Notes: generated by a model from the sequence alone, not told the origin. Shown: positions 17,548 through 26,467, numbered from the stretch's first letter. The stretch: 64,000 bases of DNA from Brachybacterium sp. P6-10-X1 (GCF_001969445.1 NZ_CP017297.1:3596001-3660000), one strand, 5' to 3'. Made by a program: numbers and translations.

Positions 17548-18813
17548 ATGGCAGCGCAGAACCCGGCCGAGGCGGCCCCGATCAAGCGGTGGACGAAGCG
17601 AGGAACCAACCTCCCGCGCGTGGCGGACTACAACCAGATGCTCGTTCTCGACCTCATCCGCCGTTCTGCGGGCATCAGCCGGGGAGAGCTCGTGGGCCGG
17701 ACGGGTCTGACCGCGCAGACGATGTCGAACATCTTCCGGCGCCTCGGCGACGAGGGCATGATCCGGGAGACCGGCCGCGTGCGCGGCGGGAGCGGTTCTC
17801 GCCGAGCCGTCTTCGAGGTGGTGCCGAGCGCGCGTTACACCGTCGGGCTCCACATCGATCCGGCACGGCTGACCGTCGTCATGCAGGATCTGGCCGGGGC
17901 CGTCGTCGGCGATGCCGTCAGCCCCGCCCCGCGCACCCCGGATCCCGCCAGCGTGCTGGACCTCGTCGAGACGACCATCCGCTCCCTGCTCGAGGACACC
18001 TCGGTGCCGGTGGAGCTGATCGCGGGAATCGGTGTCGCCTCACCGGGGCCGGTCGACGCCGCCCACGGCACGGTGATCGACGCGCCGATCCTCCCGGGAT
18101 GGGACGTCGTCGAGCTCAAGAAGGAGCTCGAGCTCAGATTCGCCATCCCCGTCGCCGTCGAGAAGGACAACATCGCGGCGGTCGCGGGAGAGGTCTGGAA
18201 GTCATCGGGCGAGGACGAGAACCTGGCGTTCATCTACCTGGGCTCCGGCGTCTCCGCGGGGCTCGTGCTCGACGGGAACATCGTGCGCGGGGCAGGGATC
18301 AATGTCGGCGACATCGGCCATATGAGCGGAGATCCCAACGGCCCCATCTGCCAGTGCGGGGGCCGCGGCTGCATCACGGCGACCGCCCTGCCGGCAGTCC
18401 TGGTCGGAGAGGCCACCGGCCGCGGCGTGCTGCCGGTCGTGGACCTCGGGGATGCCGGGGCGGTGGAGAATGCCCTGACGGAGCTCTGCCGCCTGGCGGA
18501 CGAGCACAGTGATTCGCCGGCCGCTGAGATCATCGATCGCACGGCGAGGAGCTTCGGGCGGGTCTGCGCGCAGCTCGCGAATCTTCTCGATCTCGACACC
18601 ATCGTCCTGGGCGGACCGCAGTGGACCGCTCTGCGCCCCTCCTTCCTGCGGATCATCCCTTCTCTCGTGAACCGCAATTACCTCGGCCGCACGTCTCACG
18701 TCGTTCAGGTGCGCGGGACGTCCATCGGGGAGCACGCGGGCGCTGTCGGAGCCGCGTCCTTGGTGATGTGGGAGACCATGTTCGATCCGCCCAAGCAGCT
18801 CTACATCACCTGA
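17548..18813 (+). CDS. ROK-family transcriptional regulator
   Basis: 421-aa regulator with an N-terminal MarR-like winged helix (about residues 28-85, SRGELVGRTGLTAQTMSNI) and a C-terminal ROK sugar-kinase-like domain. The ROK zinc motif CxCGxxGC is intact (C268, C270, C275, with H258 upstream), and GVASPGPVD and VEKDNIAA correspond to the sugar-binding and catalytic loops. Such proteins bind DNA and release it on sensing a sugar or sugar phosphate. The ATG at 17548 is preferred because of the -10 box 7 nt upstream. It is divergent from the GxGYxYP-ABC operon and the spacer holds a perfect 15-bp inverted repeat, so it probably represses that operon. Whether it retains kinase activity is unclear. 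Confidence 0.92.
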   Translation: MAAQNPAEAAPIKRWTKRGTNLPRVADYNQMLVLDLIRRSAGISRGELVGRTGLTAQTMSNIFRRLGDEGMIRETGRVRGGSGSRRAVFEVVPSARYTVGLHIDPARLTVVMQDLAGAVVGDAVSPAPRTPDPASVLDLVETTIRSLLEDTSVPVELIAGIGVASPGPVDAAHGTVIDAPILPGWDVVELKKELELRFAIPVAVEKDNIAAVAGEVWKSSGEDENLAFIYLGSGVSAGLVLDGNIVRGAGINVGDIGHMSGDPNGPICQCGGRGCITATALPAVLVGEATGRGVLPVVDLGDAGAVENALTELCRLADEHSDSPAAEIIDRTARSFGRVCAQLANLLDLDTIVLGGPQWTALRPSFLRIIPSLVNRNYLGRTSHVVQVRGTSIGEHAGAVGAASLVMWETMFDPPKQLYIT

Positions 18814-18815
18814 GC

Positions 18816-18846
18816 GCCGGTGCCGCCCACGCACGCCATCACCGGC
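18816..18846 (+). terminator. possible hairpin after the ROK gene
   Basis: GCCGGTG (18816-18822) and CACCGGC (18840-18846) form a 7-bp GC stem with a 17-nt loop directly after the ROK stop codon. There is no T-run, so this is a weak terminator candidate. Confidence 0.3.
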
Positions 18847-19006
18847 ACGTCGCCGTCGCGCGTGCGATGCAGCCCTCGGTGCGGCGTCCCTGGATCCCGC
18901 CGATCCGCGAATCCGTGAGCAGCTCGGGATCGGCCGTCGGGGCCTCGGCCGGCGCACTCCCATGGAATACTGAACTCGTACTTTCAGCTCCCTCGGAGGA
19001 CGTGGC

Positions 19007-20488
19007 ATGAATACATTCCTCGGCATCGGGATCGTCGGGTTCATCGCCCTGATCCTCGTCGTCGTCATCGTCGTCGCGCTGATCGTCTTCCTCGTGATCC
19101 GCAGCTGGATCAAGGTCGCCCGCGCCGACGAGGCGCTCGTGATCTCCGGCAAGAGCCAGAGGAATGAGGACGGCAGCACGTCGGCGACCACGGTCGTGGT
19201 CAACGGCAGGGCGATCGTCAATCCGGTCACCCAGCGCCACGAGGTCATCTCGCTGCGTCAGCGCCAGGTGAACATGCGTGCGGACGCCCAGTCGGCGGAC
19301 AACGTGACCGTCTCCGTGGACGCCGTCGCGCTGGTCAAGATCGGCTCGGACTCCGCGCTGGTGCGCCGGGCGGCCGAGCGGTTCGCCTCCCAGGACGAGG
19401 CCATCGAATCGTTCACGCAGGACCAGCTCGAGGGTGTGCTGCGCGGCGTGATCGCCCAGCAGACGGTCATCTCCCTGATGCGCGACCGCAAGGTCTTCTC
19501 CGAGCAGATCGCCGAGACGGTGATCCCCGAGCTGCGCGAGCAGGGCCTCATCCTCGACTCCTTCCAGATCCGAGGCATCGCCGACGATGTCGGCTACATC
19601 CAGTCCCTCGGGGCGCCGGAGATCGAGGCGAAGCGCCAGGCGGCGGAGATCAGCCAGACCAACGCCGAGCGCGCCGTCGCCAAGGAGAGCATCCGCAACC
19701 AGGAGCAGAACCTCGTCGAGCAGCAGGCGCTCGATACGAACAAGGCGAACGCGCAGTCCGAGGTGGGCCGTGCACGGGCGCAGGCCGAGCAGGCGGAGGC
19801 CCTGGCCGGGGAGAAGGCCCGCCAGGATGTGCTCCAGCAGCAGGCGGAGAACAAGCAGGCGCAGCTGGACGCCGACGTCAAGCGCGTGGCCGACGCGGAG
19901 CTGTACCGCCGGCAGAAGGACGCGGAGGCGGACGCCTACGAGGAGCGCCGCCAGGCCGAGGCCCGCGCCGAGGTCGCCGACGCCGACGCCCGCGCGGTGA
20001 AGCTGCGCGCGGAGGCCGATGCCGAGGCCGAGCGCCTGGCCGGCGAGGCCCGCGCCGCCGCCATGCGCGCCGAGGCCGAGGCGCTGCGCGAGAACCAGGA
20101 GGCGCTGCTCGCCCAGCGCGTCGTCGACCAGCTGCCCACCCTCATGGAGACCTTCGCGAAGGGCTACGCGCAGATCGGCGAGATCACCGTGGTCAGCTCC
20201 GACGGCAACGACGGCGACGTGGCCGGCAAGCAGTTCTCCGGCGAGTCCGCCGGGGCCCTGCGCGGCGTGTTCGACACGGTCCAGGCGACGCTGGGCCTGA
20301 GCATCCCGGACCTCATCCAGGGGCGCGCCACCGGCACGGCCCAGGGCGAGGCGATCGGGGAGGCGCTGCGGGAGCAGTCGGCGGGTCGGCCGACCGGGGG
20401 AGCACCGCGTGACGGCGCGACCCCCGCCCCGGCCGGCGACGCGCCCTCGGCCCCGAACCGCGGAGCGGACGAGGACGGCACCGACTGA
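19007..20488 (+). CDS. SPFH/flotillin-family membrane protein
   Basis: 493-aa flotillin-like protein. An N-terminal hydrophobic anchor (about residues 5-31, LGIGIVGFIALILVVVIVVA) is followed by an SPFH/band 7 domain (about 40-220, including ISLRQRQVNMRADAQSADNVTVSVDAVALV) and a long Ala/Glu-rich coiled coil (about 220-375) with many repeats of the A-E-A-x-R type. The C-terminal tail is Gly/Pro/Ala-rich and disordered. Flotillins scaffold membrane microdomains and affect fluidity and secretion. ATG at 19007 follows GGAGGACGTGGC. No NfeD-type partner gene is adjacent, so it appears monocistronic. Assignment is firm; its cargo here is not known. Confidence 0.92.
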   Translation: MNTFLGIGIVGFIALILVVVIVVALIVFLVIRSWIKVARADEALVISGKSQRNEDGSTSATTVVVNGRAIVNPVTQRHEVISLRQRQVNMRADAQSADNVTVSVDAVALVKIGSDSALVRRAAERFASQDEAIESFTQDQLEGVLRGVIAQQTVISLMRDRKVFSEQIAETVIPELREQGLILDSFQIRGIADDVGYIQSLGAPEIEAKRQAAEISQTNAERAVAKESIRNQEQNLVEQQALDTNKANAQSEVGRARAQAEQAEALAGEKARQDVLQQQAENKQAQLDADVKRVADAELYRRQKDAEADAYEERRQAEARAEVADADARAVKLRAEADAEAERLAGEARAAAMRAEAEALRENQEALLAQRVVDQLPTLMETFAKGYAQIGEITVVSSDGNDGDVAGKQFSGESAGALRGVFDTVQATLGLSIPDLIQGRATGTAQGEAIGEALREQSAGRPTGGAPRDGATPAPAGDAPSAPNRGADEDGTD

Positions 20489-20500
20489 GCCGTCGCGGGG

Positions 20501-20542
20501 CCCGACTGACCGGTCCCGGTGCCCGACTGGCCGGTCACGGGG
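20501..20542 (+). repeat. two tandem 21-bp repeats
   Basis: Two head-to-tail copies starting CCCGACTG and sharing CCGGTC (20501-20521 and 20522-20542), with four differences. They lie just after the flotillin stop codon in a gene-free spacer. They may mark an unstable or structured 3' end. Confidence 0.7.
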
Positions 20543-20734
20543 CAGCTCTCACCCCACACCGTCGTCCACCGCCAACCCCCGCCTTCCATCGCCCTTCGAT
20601 CTCTGCGTTGACGGTGCCACAGCCGGTTGTGCGAACGACAACGCAGATCTCGGCCGGCGTCGGGGGTGACGGCGGTGGTCGCGTGGCGAGCGTCCCGGGC
20701 GTCCCGGGCAGCAGGGAGAGGGGTCCTGCCGGGC

Positions 20735-21154
20735 TCAGCGCGCCTGGTCCACGAGATGGTCGCCGTCCATCCCCGTGGTGGTGTTCACGCCGAGGATGAG
20801 CTGGTCGTGCGTCTCGGTGTTCACGTAGGTCACGTAGACATGGCCCGCGGCGCCCTGGGCATCGGTGCGCATCCAGTGCGTGGGTGCGGCGTCGTGCTCG
20901 GTGATGGCGCTGCGCGCATCAGCCGTGGTGTCGCGCTGAAGATCGGCGTCGTCGCCGGCCCCGAACTCGCGTATGGTCCGGTCGGCGTAGGCGACGGGGC
21001 TGATCGTGCTGGCTTCGGATTCCACGGTGGCCGGGCTCGCTTCAGGGATCGCCGGGGCAGCGAGGCTCTCCGGGGCGGCGAGCGCCGCGGGCGCAGAGAC
21101 GGCTCCTGTCAGACCGACGGCGGCGACGGCTGCGAGATGACGGATGCGGATCAT
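20735..21154 (-). CDS. small secreted protein of unknown function
   Basis: 139-aa exported protein. The signal peptide (MIRIRHLAAVAAVGLTGAVS to an ALA/AP cleavage site, about 27 residues) is convincing. The mature part is short and acidic. Its second half (AAGHVYVTYVNTETHDQLILGVNTTTG) resembles PepSY-type or small beta-sandwich proteins that start VTYVxxETH, but the match is not strong enough to name a family. ATG at 21154 follows AAGGAG. Single gene, convergent with the flotillin gene. Confidence 0.65.
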   Translation of the reverse strand: MIRIRHLAAVAAVGLTGAVSAPAALAAPESLAAPAIPEASPATVESEASTISPVAYADRTIREFGAGDDADLQRDTTADARSAITEHDAAPTHWMRTDAQGAAGHVYVTYVNTETHDQLILGVNTTTGMDGDHLVDQAR

Positions 21155-21556
21155 GAGCGATCACTCCTTGCTCGGGTGACCCCGAGGGCATCGCCGCACG
21201 CGACGTCCGCGTCCGCCGCCCTCCAGGCCGGAACAGCTTCCGTTGACCTACTCTTTGCCTTGCCATGACCTGATGTCAAGGGTGGGGTGGGGTCGTTCGA
21301 CGGATCTGCGCACGGGGAAGCCGGTGACGTCGCAGGTGGCGCGCGGTGGCCTGTGCGCAGGGGATCGCCGACAGCAGGCGCCGTCACCGCGACGTCCGAT
21401 CTAGGGCGGAGACCGCGTCCGGGAGCCCCCGTTGGGTCGGCCGACGAGGTTCGGGTCGGGTCGGGTGAGGGTGTCGCTGCGGCAGCTGCCGGTGACTGCT
21501 CGGCGCAGGAGAGCGCCGGGCCGGGTGAGGCAGGCAATCGCTGACCCGTGTGAGGG
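21155..21556. other. gene-free spacer holding a copied hydrolase 3' end
   Basis: No convincing gene in these 402 bp. The segment 21373-21427 matches the 3' end and downstream flank of the alpha/beta hydrolase gene (22578-22632) at 51 of 55 positions, including its stop codon. On the minus strand it still reads LPDAVSALDRTSR-stop, whereas the intact gene ends LPDAVSALDRMSR. Confidence 0.75.
21373..21427 (-). repeat. 55-bp direct repeat, copy 1 (pseudo-C-terminus of the hydrolase)
   Basis: Near-identical to 22578-22632 with four mismatches. The two copies flank the APH-fold gene at 21557-22477, as expected if that segment was gained by a recombination or duplication event. Confidence 0.8.
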
Positions 21557-22477
21557 TCAGATGATGTGGAGCGCGGAGACATGCTCGTCCAGGGCACGAT
21601 GCAGCGCGAGCAGTCGGGCGCAGGTCTCTGATGCCTCACGCAGTCCCAGGTCGGAGTCTGCTCGCTGCTGGACGTTGTAGGTGAGCCACCCGCACAGCGC
21701 CGCCACCCATCCGCCGAAGACCCATGCCTCCGTGGGCAGTGTCGTGCCGGAGGAGCTGGCGTAGGCCCTGAGTACGCGGCGGAAGTCGTCGACGTTCTCT
21801 GCCCAGTCCAGCGCCAGGGAGACAGCTTCTCGAGCGATCGGTCGAGGGCCGGCGGCGTCCCAGTCGACGGCCAGCAGCCGGCCAGACGCGACGAGCGTGT
21901 TCTTGGGATCGAGGTCGCCGTGGGAGTCGGCGTATGTCGTCACCAGGCGGGGGCTCGCCGCCGTCGCAGCCTCGAGGCGGGCGAGCTCCGGGGCGGCGGA
22001 CCGCAGCTGAGCGGAGAGCCGTTCCGGCAGTCCAGGCTGGTCGGCCAAGGCCGCCCACGCTCCGACCTCCCGCAGCTGGTCCTCAAGTGCCCGGACACCG
22101 TGTCCGCCCCCTCGGTGGATCCTGGCCAACAGGTCGCCGGCGTCCTCGAGATGATCGCCCGGGTTGGGGCTGCTGCCCTCACACCAGCGATGGGCTCGCA
22201 GCCAGTGACCATCCGCTCGGAGCAGTGCGTGTCCCTCGGCGGTCGGCATGGGCTCCGGGCAGGGTATGCCTTCACGAAACGCGTTCCTCTCGATCGTGTA
22301 GGCCGCCTCGATGTTGTCGCGGAAGTCAGCCGCTTCAGCATGGGCCCGCATGACCTTGACCGCGTACTCGCCGCTCGTGGCGGTCACTCGCCACATGTCG
22401 TTGGACAATCCGCCCTCGACGCGGACCATTGCCTCGACCTGCCCGAGGCCGAAGCCCTCGACCGCCTTGACCATCAT
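21557..22477 (-). CDS. aminoglycoside phosphotransferase (APH)-fold kinase
   Basis: 306-aa phosphotransferase-family enzyme. The catalytic loop is H186-G-D188-L-D-P-K-N193 and the metal-binding aspartate follows in LAVDWDAAGP, both as in APH/choline-kinase-fold enzymes. GGLSNDMWRV near the N-terminus is the nucleotide-binding loop and YAVKVM supplies the ATP-contacting Lys. The ATG at 22477 is preferred; the longer frame begins with TTG at 22522 and is not needed for the fold. The substrate is not predictable: relatives phosphorylate antibiotics, homoserine, choline or sugars. No resistance claim is made. It is flanked by the 55-bp direct repeat, suggesting it is a later arrival next to the hydrolase gene. 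Confidence 0.85.
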   Translation of the reverse strand: MMVKAVEGFGLGQVEAMVRVEGGLSNDMWRVTATSGEYAVKVMRAHAEAADFRDNIEAAYTIERNAFREGIPCPEPMPTAEGHALLRADGHWLRAHRWCEGSSPNPGDHLEDAGDLLARIHRGGGHGVRALEDQLREVGAWAALADQPGLPERLSAQLRSAAPELARLEAATAASPRLVTTYADSHGDLDPKNTLVASGRLLAVDWDAAGPRPIAREAVSLALDWAENVDDFRRVLRAYASSSGTTLPTEAWVFGGWVAALCGWLTYNVQQRADSDLGLREASETCARLLALHRALDEHVSALHII

Positions 22478-22577
22478 CGATTCCACCAGCGTGAGTCTCG
22501 TGGAGGTGCGGGAGACGCACAACCGAGTTCCCGGACCTCGGACGCGACCGGGTCTCTGGCGGGAGGTCGTCGATCGC

Positions 22578-22632
22578 AGCAGGCACCGTCACCGCGACAT
22601 CCGATCCAGGGCGGACACCGCGTCCGGGAGCC
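22578..22632 (-). repeat. 55-bp direct repeat, copy 2 (authentic hydrolase 3' end)
   Basis: Contains the last 14 codons of the alpha/beta hydrolase gene, its TGA and 11 bp beyond. Pairs with 21373-21427. Confidence 0.8.
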
Positions 22633-23371
22633 ACCCGGAGTCCCACCGGTGCTTTCGCGGGGTGTCGTTGTCGTACAGGTGGGGGATGCCGAGCTCGTCC
22701 ATGAGCTCGTGGCCGGCGCTGAGGTGATCGTAGGTCCACTCCGGGGCGTGCTTGCCGAAGTTCCCGTATCCGAACAGCGCGATCCGTGGTGCGGCCCCGA
22801 GGTCGTGGCCCTTCGTTCTCAACAGGTGCGGGATCGCGAAGTCGCGGAAGTGCTCCGGATCGGGCCAGTAGTACGGCATCTCCCACTGGTCGGGCTGCTC
22901 CTTCATGATCGGGGAGTCGAAGGCAGCGGCCGCCTGGAACAGCTCCGGATAGCGCAGCAGCAGCTGCAGCGCGGCGGAGCCGCCCTTGCTGTACCCGACC
23001 AGCAGGCGCGGCAGATCCGGGTACTGCCGGTCGATGAACCCCACCACGTCCTCGAGGAAGTACAGGACCTGCTGGAACATCTTCTGGTCCGGAAGATCCG
23101 TCATCCACGGCCAGTCGGAGTACGTCGGGGCGACCGCCACGACGCCATGCCGGTTGTGCAGGTCGTGGGCGAGGACCTCGTCGAGACCATCGCCCGAGCG
23201 ATGGCTCAGCTCCGGGGTGGACGGCAGCAGATAGAGGACCCGGGGGTGCTCGACCGCCTCGAGGTCGTCGGGCTCGAGCACGCGGATGGTCGTCTCGACC
23301 ATCTGCCGATCCGAGCGAACGGTGTACTGCACGTAGTCGAGATGCAAGGGGGCGGAGTACTGCGCAGGCAC
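22589..23371 (-). CDS. alpha/beta hydrolase, putative esterase
   Basis: 260-aa esterase-like protein. The nucleophile elbow is GYSKGG (Ser at about residue 129). LYLLPSTPEL carries the oxyanion-side strand, and a His in PRKHRWDSGWLPD near residue 242 is the likely catalytic base. Many family members are feruloyl or acetyl esterases acting on plant polysaccharides. There is no signal peptide, so it should work in the cytosol on imported material. The start is GTG at 23371 with GAGG 6 nt upstream. It lies 34 bp downstream of the permease at 23405 and is probably the last gene of that ABC operon, which points to a carbohydrate ester as substrate. Confidence 0.85.
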   Translation of the reverse strand: MPAQYSAPLHLDYVQYTVRSDRQMVETTIRVLEPDDLEAVEHPRVLYLLPSTPELSHRSGDGLDEVLAHDLHNRHGVVAVAPTYSDWPWMTDLPDQKMFQQVLYFLEDVVGFIDRQYPDLPRLLVGYSKGGSAALQLLLRYPELFQAAAAFDSPIMKEQPDQWEMPYYWPDPEHFRDFAIPHLLRTKGHDLGAAPRIALFGYGNFGKHAPEWTYDHLSAGHELMDELGIPHLYDNDTPRKHRWDSGWLPDAVSALDRMSR

Positions 23372-23404
23372 GGACTTCCTCTCAGACGTCCTCGGGAGTG
23401 GTGA

Positions 23405-24253
23405 TCAGGACTTCAGCCCGCCGGCCGTGAGCCCGGAGACCACATGGCGCTGCGCGACGAAGAAGACCAGCAGCACCGGGATCACGGACAGCGTGGTGGC
23501 CGCCATCTGCACGCCCCACAGCGGGCCCGCGATGGGGTCCTCGTAGTGCGTCAGAGCAACAGGCACCGTCAGCTTCTCCGGGGAACGCAGGTAGATGAGC
23601 GGTTCGAGGAACTGGTTCCAGCTGTACCAGCAGGCGAGCACCACCACCGAGGCCAGCGACGGTCGCGCCAGCGGGAAGTAGATCTGGAGCATGGTGCGCA
23701 GCCGGCTGGAGCCGTCGATGGTGGCGGCCTCCTCGAACTCGGCCGGCAGAGTCAGGAACGCCTGACGCATCACGAACGTCGCGATCGGTGCGGTGACCAG
23801 CACGGCGGTGAAGATGACCAGCGGATAGTGCGTGTCGACCCATCCGAGCTCGGCCGCGTACTGGAACAGCGGGATGATCGTCGCCTCCGGCGGGATGAAC
23901 ATGGCGCTGAGCAGCACGAGGAAGATCGCGCCGGAGGCGAGGGGCTTGATCCGCGCCAGGGCGTACCCCGCCGGGACCGACATCAGGAGGGTGAGCACGG
24001 CGACCAGCGCCATGATCACCACCGAGTTGACGAACTGTTGCGCGAAGGGCTGCAGCGCGAAGACGTCGGCGTAGTTCCCCCACTGGACGTCCTCGGGGAT
24101 GATCGTCGGCGGATAGCGGAGGATCTCGCTGGAGGACTTCAGCGATGCGCTGAGCATCCACAGGATCGGTGCGAGGGCCACGAAGGCGACCAGGCACAGC
24201 AGCAGATAGTTCAGCGTGCGTCCGATGTGCTTCGCGGGCTCAGTCGTCCTCAT
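23405..24253 (-). CDS. ABC sugar transporter permease, MalG-like
   Basis: 282-aa permease with six transmembrane helices (first YLLLCLVAFVALAPILWML) and the EAA loop EEAATIDGSSRLRTMLQIYF. WYSWNQFLEPLIYL is the family-typical segment before the last helices. ATG at 24253 overlaps the upstream permease by 14 nt. Together with that permease it forms the channel of the 23.4-26.5 kb importer. The ATPase is not encoded nearby. Confidence 0.93.
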   Translation of the reverse strand: MRTTEPAKHIGRTLNYLLLCLVAFVALAPILWMLSASLKSSSEILRYPPTIIPEDVQWGNYADVFALQPFAQQFVNSVVIMALVAVLTLLMSVPAGYALARIKPLASGAIFLVLLSAMFIPPEATIIPLFQYAAELGWVDTHYPLVIFTAVLVTAPIATFVMRQAFLTLPAEFEEAATIDGSSRLRTMLQIYFPLARPSLASVVVLACWYSWNQFLEPLIYLRSPEKLTVPVALTHYEDPIAGPLWGVQMAATTLSVIPVLLVFFVAQRHVVSGLTAGGLKS

Positions 24254-25181
24254 GGAACACCACTCGCTTCCTGGCCTGCCAGATGACGGCCGAGAGCAGA
24301 AGGATCAGCACGAACAGCAGCACGGCCAGCGCACTGGCGTAGCCGACGTCGTTCAGGAGGAAGCCCTGCTTGTACACCTCGAAGGAGAGCACCGAGCTCT
24401 GCACGCCCGGGCCGCCCTCGGTCAGCAGCAGGACGATCTCGAAGACCTTGAACGAGCCGACGACGGTCAGCATGAAGACCATGAGGATCGCGGGGGAGAT
24501 CTGGGGGATCACGATGCTGCGCAGGAGCCGCGAACGGCCGGCTCCGTCGATGCGGCCGGCCTCGATGAGCTCCTGGGGGACGGACTGCAGGGCGCCGAGC
24601 AGGATCACGATGTTGATGCCGATGTTCTTGGTCAGCTGGATGACGGCGAAGACGACGAGCGTCAGCCAGCCTCCGCGCAGCCAGGGGAGCCCGTCGATCC
24701 CCACGCTGCCCAGCAGGGCGTCGAGCAGTCCTTCGGGCTGGACGATGAAGCTCCACACGAGCGCCCAGGCCACCATCGTCACCAGCGCCGGGATGAAGAT
24801 GATGGATCGGAAGACGGTGATCCCGCGCAGCGACTGGTTCAGCAGCACCGCGAGCAGCAGGGCGGCGACCGTCCCCGCGATGCTGAGCACGGCCACGAAG
24901 AAGACGGTGTTGGGCAGGACGGTGATCATGCTGGGGTCGGTGAGGATCCGGGCGTAGTTGTCGAGTCCGGCGAACTCCTGGGTGCCGGCGAGCGAATTGA
25001 CGTGGTGCAGGCTGAGCCAGATCACCCAGAGGATCGCGACCGCGCCGACCGCGGTGAAGCCGATCATCTGCGGGGCCAGGAGCGAGTATCCGAAGAGGTT
25101 GCGCCCCGCGTCACGTCTCGAGGTGCGGTGGTCACGTCGTGTGGTGCGGTCCCGCACGGAGGTCTCCGTCGTGGCCGTCAT
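24240..25181 (-). CDS. ABC sugar transporter permease, MalF-like
   Basis: 313-aa permease. A basic cytoplasmic N-terminus (about 30 residues) is followed by GYSLLAPQMIGFTAVGAVAI and five more helices. The EAA loop is IEAGRIDGAGRSRLLRSIVI, in which the usual EAA is reduced to EAG. The TEGGPGVQSSVLSFEVYKQGF signature is MalF-like. The ATG at 25181 overlaps the stop of the binding-protein gene in an ATGA junction; the 10 codons upstream in frame lie inside that gene and are unlikely to be used. Confidence 0.93.
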   Translation of the reverse strand: MTATTETSVRDRTTRRDHRTSRRDAGRNLFGYSLLAPQMIGFTAVGAVAILWVIWLSLHHVNSLAGTQEFAGLDNYARILTDPSMITVLPNTVFFVAVLSIAGTVAALLLAVLLNQSLRGITVFRSIIFIPALVTMVAWALVWSFIVQPEGLLDALLGSVGIDGLPWLRGGWLTLVVFAVIQLTKNIGINIVILLGALQSVPQELIEAGRIDGAGRSRLLRSIVIPQISPAILMVFMLTVVGSFKVFEIVLLLTEGGPGVQSSVLSFEVYKQGFLLNDVGYASALAVLLFVLILLLSAVIWQARKRVVFHEDD

Positions 25182-26467
25182 AGCGACAACACCGGCTCGA
25201 TCGCCGTGCACACCTTGGGCAGCGCTTCGTCGAGGTCCGCATCGGGTGTGTAGACGAATTCGTCGAAGGAGGAGTTGAGCGCGTTGGCGACGCTGGCGGC
25301 GTTCGGCGCGACGGGGAAGATGCGACCTCGCTCGGTGATCGACGCGACGATCGGCTCGAGGTCCTCGGCGGTGAGGAGACCGGAGGATTCGGCCAGCACC
25401 TCGGCGCTGAGCAGGCTGGTGCGGGCGGGTGGGAAGTACGTCGAGATCCGGGCGGCGTTCTCGCGGTTGGTGAGGAAGGCCAGGAACTTCAGTGCCGCAT
25501 CGTGATGCTTTCCCGCCGTGAGGGCCACGATGGCGGACTGCCCGACGGCCTGCACGTCACCGGCGGGGCCGTTCGGGGTGGGGACGATGTCCCAGTCGAA
25601 GGTCGCGTCGGCGAGCAGCGAGCTGGATCCCAGGAACGCCGACGTGGCGCCCGCCTGGCCGCCCCAGAAGTTGATCTGCTGCCCTGGCACCGCGGAGGAT
25701 CCGTCCTCGAAGACCATCCCGAGGAACACCCCGAGGGCCTCGCGCATCTCGGGGCTGTCGGCCGTGCACTGCGTGGCGTCCTCGTTCCAGGGGGAGGCGT
25801 CGTACGAGAACATCAGCGGCAGCAGGCGGGTCCAGTTGCGGAAGTCGAAATCGTTCACGACGTACCCGGGAACGCCGGTGGCGTCGGTGAGCTGTTTCGA
25901 GGTCTCCCGGAAGGACTCCCAGGTCCAGTCGTCGTCGGCGAGCAGGTCCGCGGGGGACTTCACGCCTGCATCGGCGTAGAGATCCTTGTTGAAGTACATG
26001 ATCAGCGGCCCGGTGGAGAAGGGGACGCCGTACCGGGCATCGCCGTCGCGCCATGACTCCTGGAGATGGGGGACGAGATCGTCGAGGTCGTATCCCGGTG
26101 TCGCCTCGAGGGCCGGCTGGGTGTCGAGCAGGGCGCCGGCGTCGATGTACTCGCGGCTGGACTCCACCGGCAGCCAGGTCAGGTCCGGGGCGTCGCCGGC
26201 GGTGATGCCGGTGGTGAGCACCATGTCGAGCTGGTCGAGGGTGAGGCTCTCGAACTCGATGTTCGTCACCGCCTCGTTCTCGGCCATGAAGTCCTCGGCG
26301 ATCTCGTCGAAGAGTGCGATCTGGTTCGGGTTCGACGTCCACATCGTCATCCGGAGCGTGATGCCGTCGCCGTCCGGCCGATCCCGCGAGAATCCGGTCG
26401 TGCACCCGGCCAGGCCTCCCGCCGTCGTAGCGAGCCCGAGCCCGGCGAGGAAACTACGTCGTCGCAT
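25178..26467 (-). CDS. ABC sugar transporter substrate-binding lipoprotein, family 1
   Basis: 429-aa SBP_bac_1 protein. MRRRSFLAGLGLATTAGGLAGC gives a Tat-like start and a lipobox with Cys22. The mature protein begins ITLRMTMWTSNPNQIALFDEI and shows YGVPFSTGPLIMYFNKDLY and FPPARTSLLSAEVL, typical of sugar binders. AGGAGG lies 7 nt before ATG 26467. First gene of the operon binding protein - permease - permease - esterase. Divergent from the unknown protein at 26632 and probably controlled, with it, by the LacI protein at 27965. Confidence 0.93.
   Translation of the reverse strand: MRRRSFLAGLGLATTAGGLAGCTTGFSRDRPDGDGITLRMTMWTSNPNQIALFDEIAEDFMAENEAVTNIEFESLTLDQLDMVLTTGITAGDAPDLTWLPVESSREYIDAGALLDTQPALEATPGYDLDDLVPHLQESWRDGDARYGVPFSTGPLIMYFNKDLYADAGVKSPADLLADDDWTWESFRETSKQLTDATGVPGYVVNDFDFRNWTRLLPLMFSYDASPWNEDATQCTADSPEMREALGVFLGMVFEDGSSAVPGQQINFWGGQAGATSAFLGSSSLLADATFDWDIVPTPNGPAGDVQAVGQSAIVALTAGKHHDAALKFLAFLTNRENAARISTYFPPARTSLLSAEVLAESSGLLTAEDLEPIVASITERGRIFPVAPNAASVANALNSSFDEFVYTPDADLDEALPKVCTAIEPVLSL

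Noticed and set aside
20501..20542. Tandem 21-bp repeats as a CRISPR array
   Set aside because: Only two copies, no spacers and no cas genes anywhere in the window.
21557..22477. Calling the APH-fold gene an antibiotic resistance gene
   Set aside because: The HGDxxxxN and DWD motifs only show kinase fold; specificity for aminoglycosides cannot be read from them.
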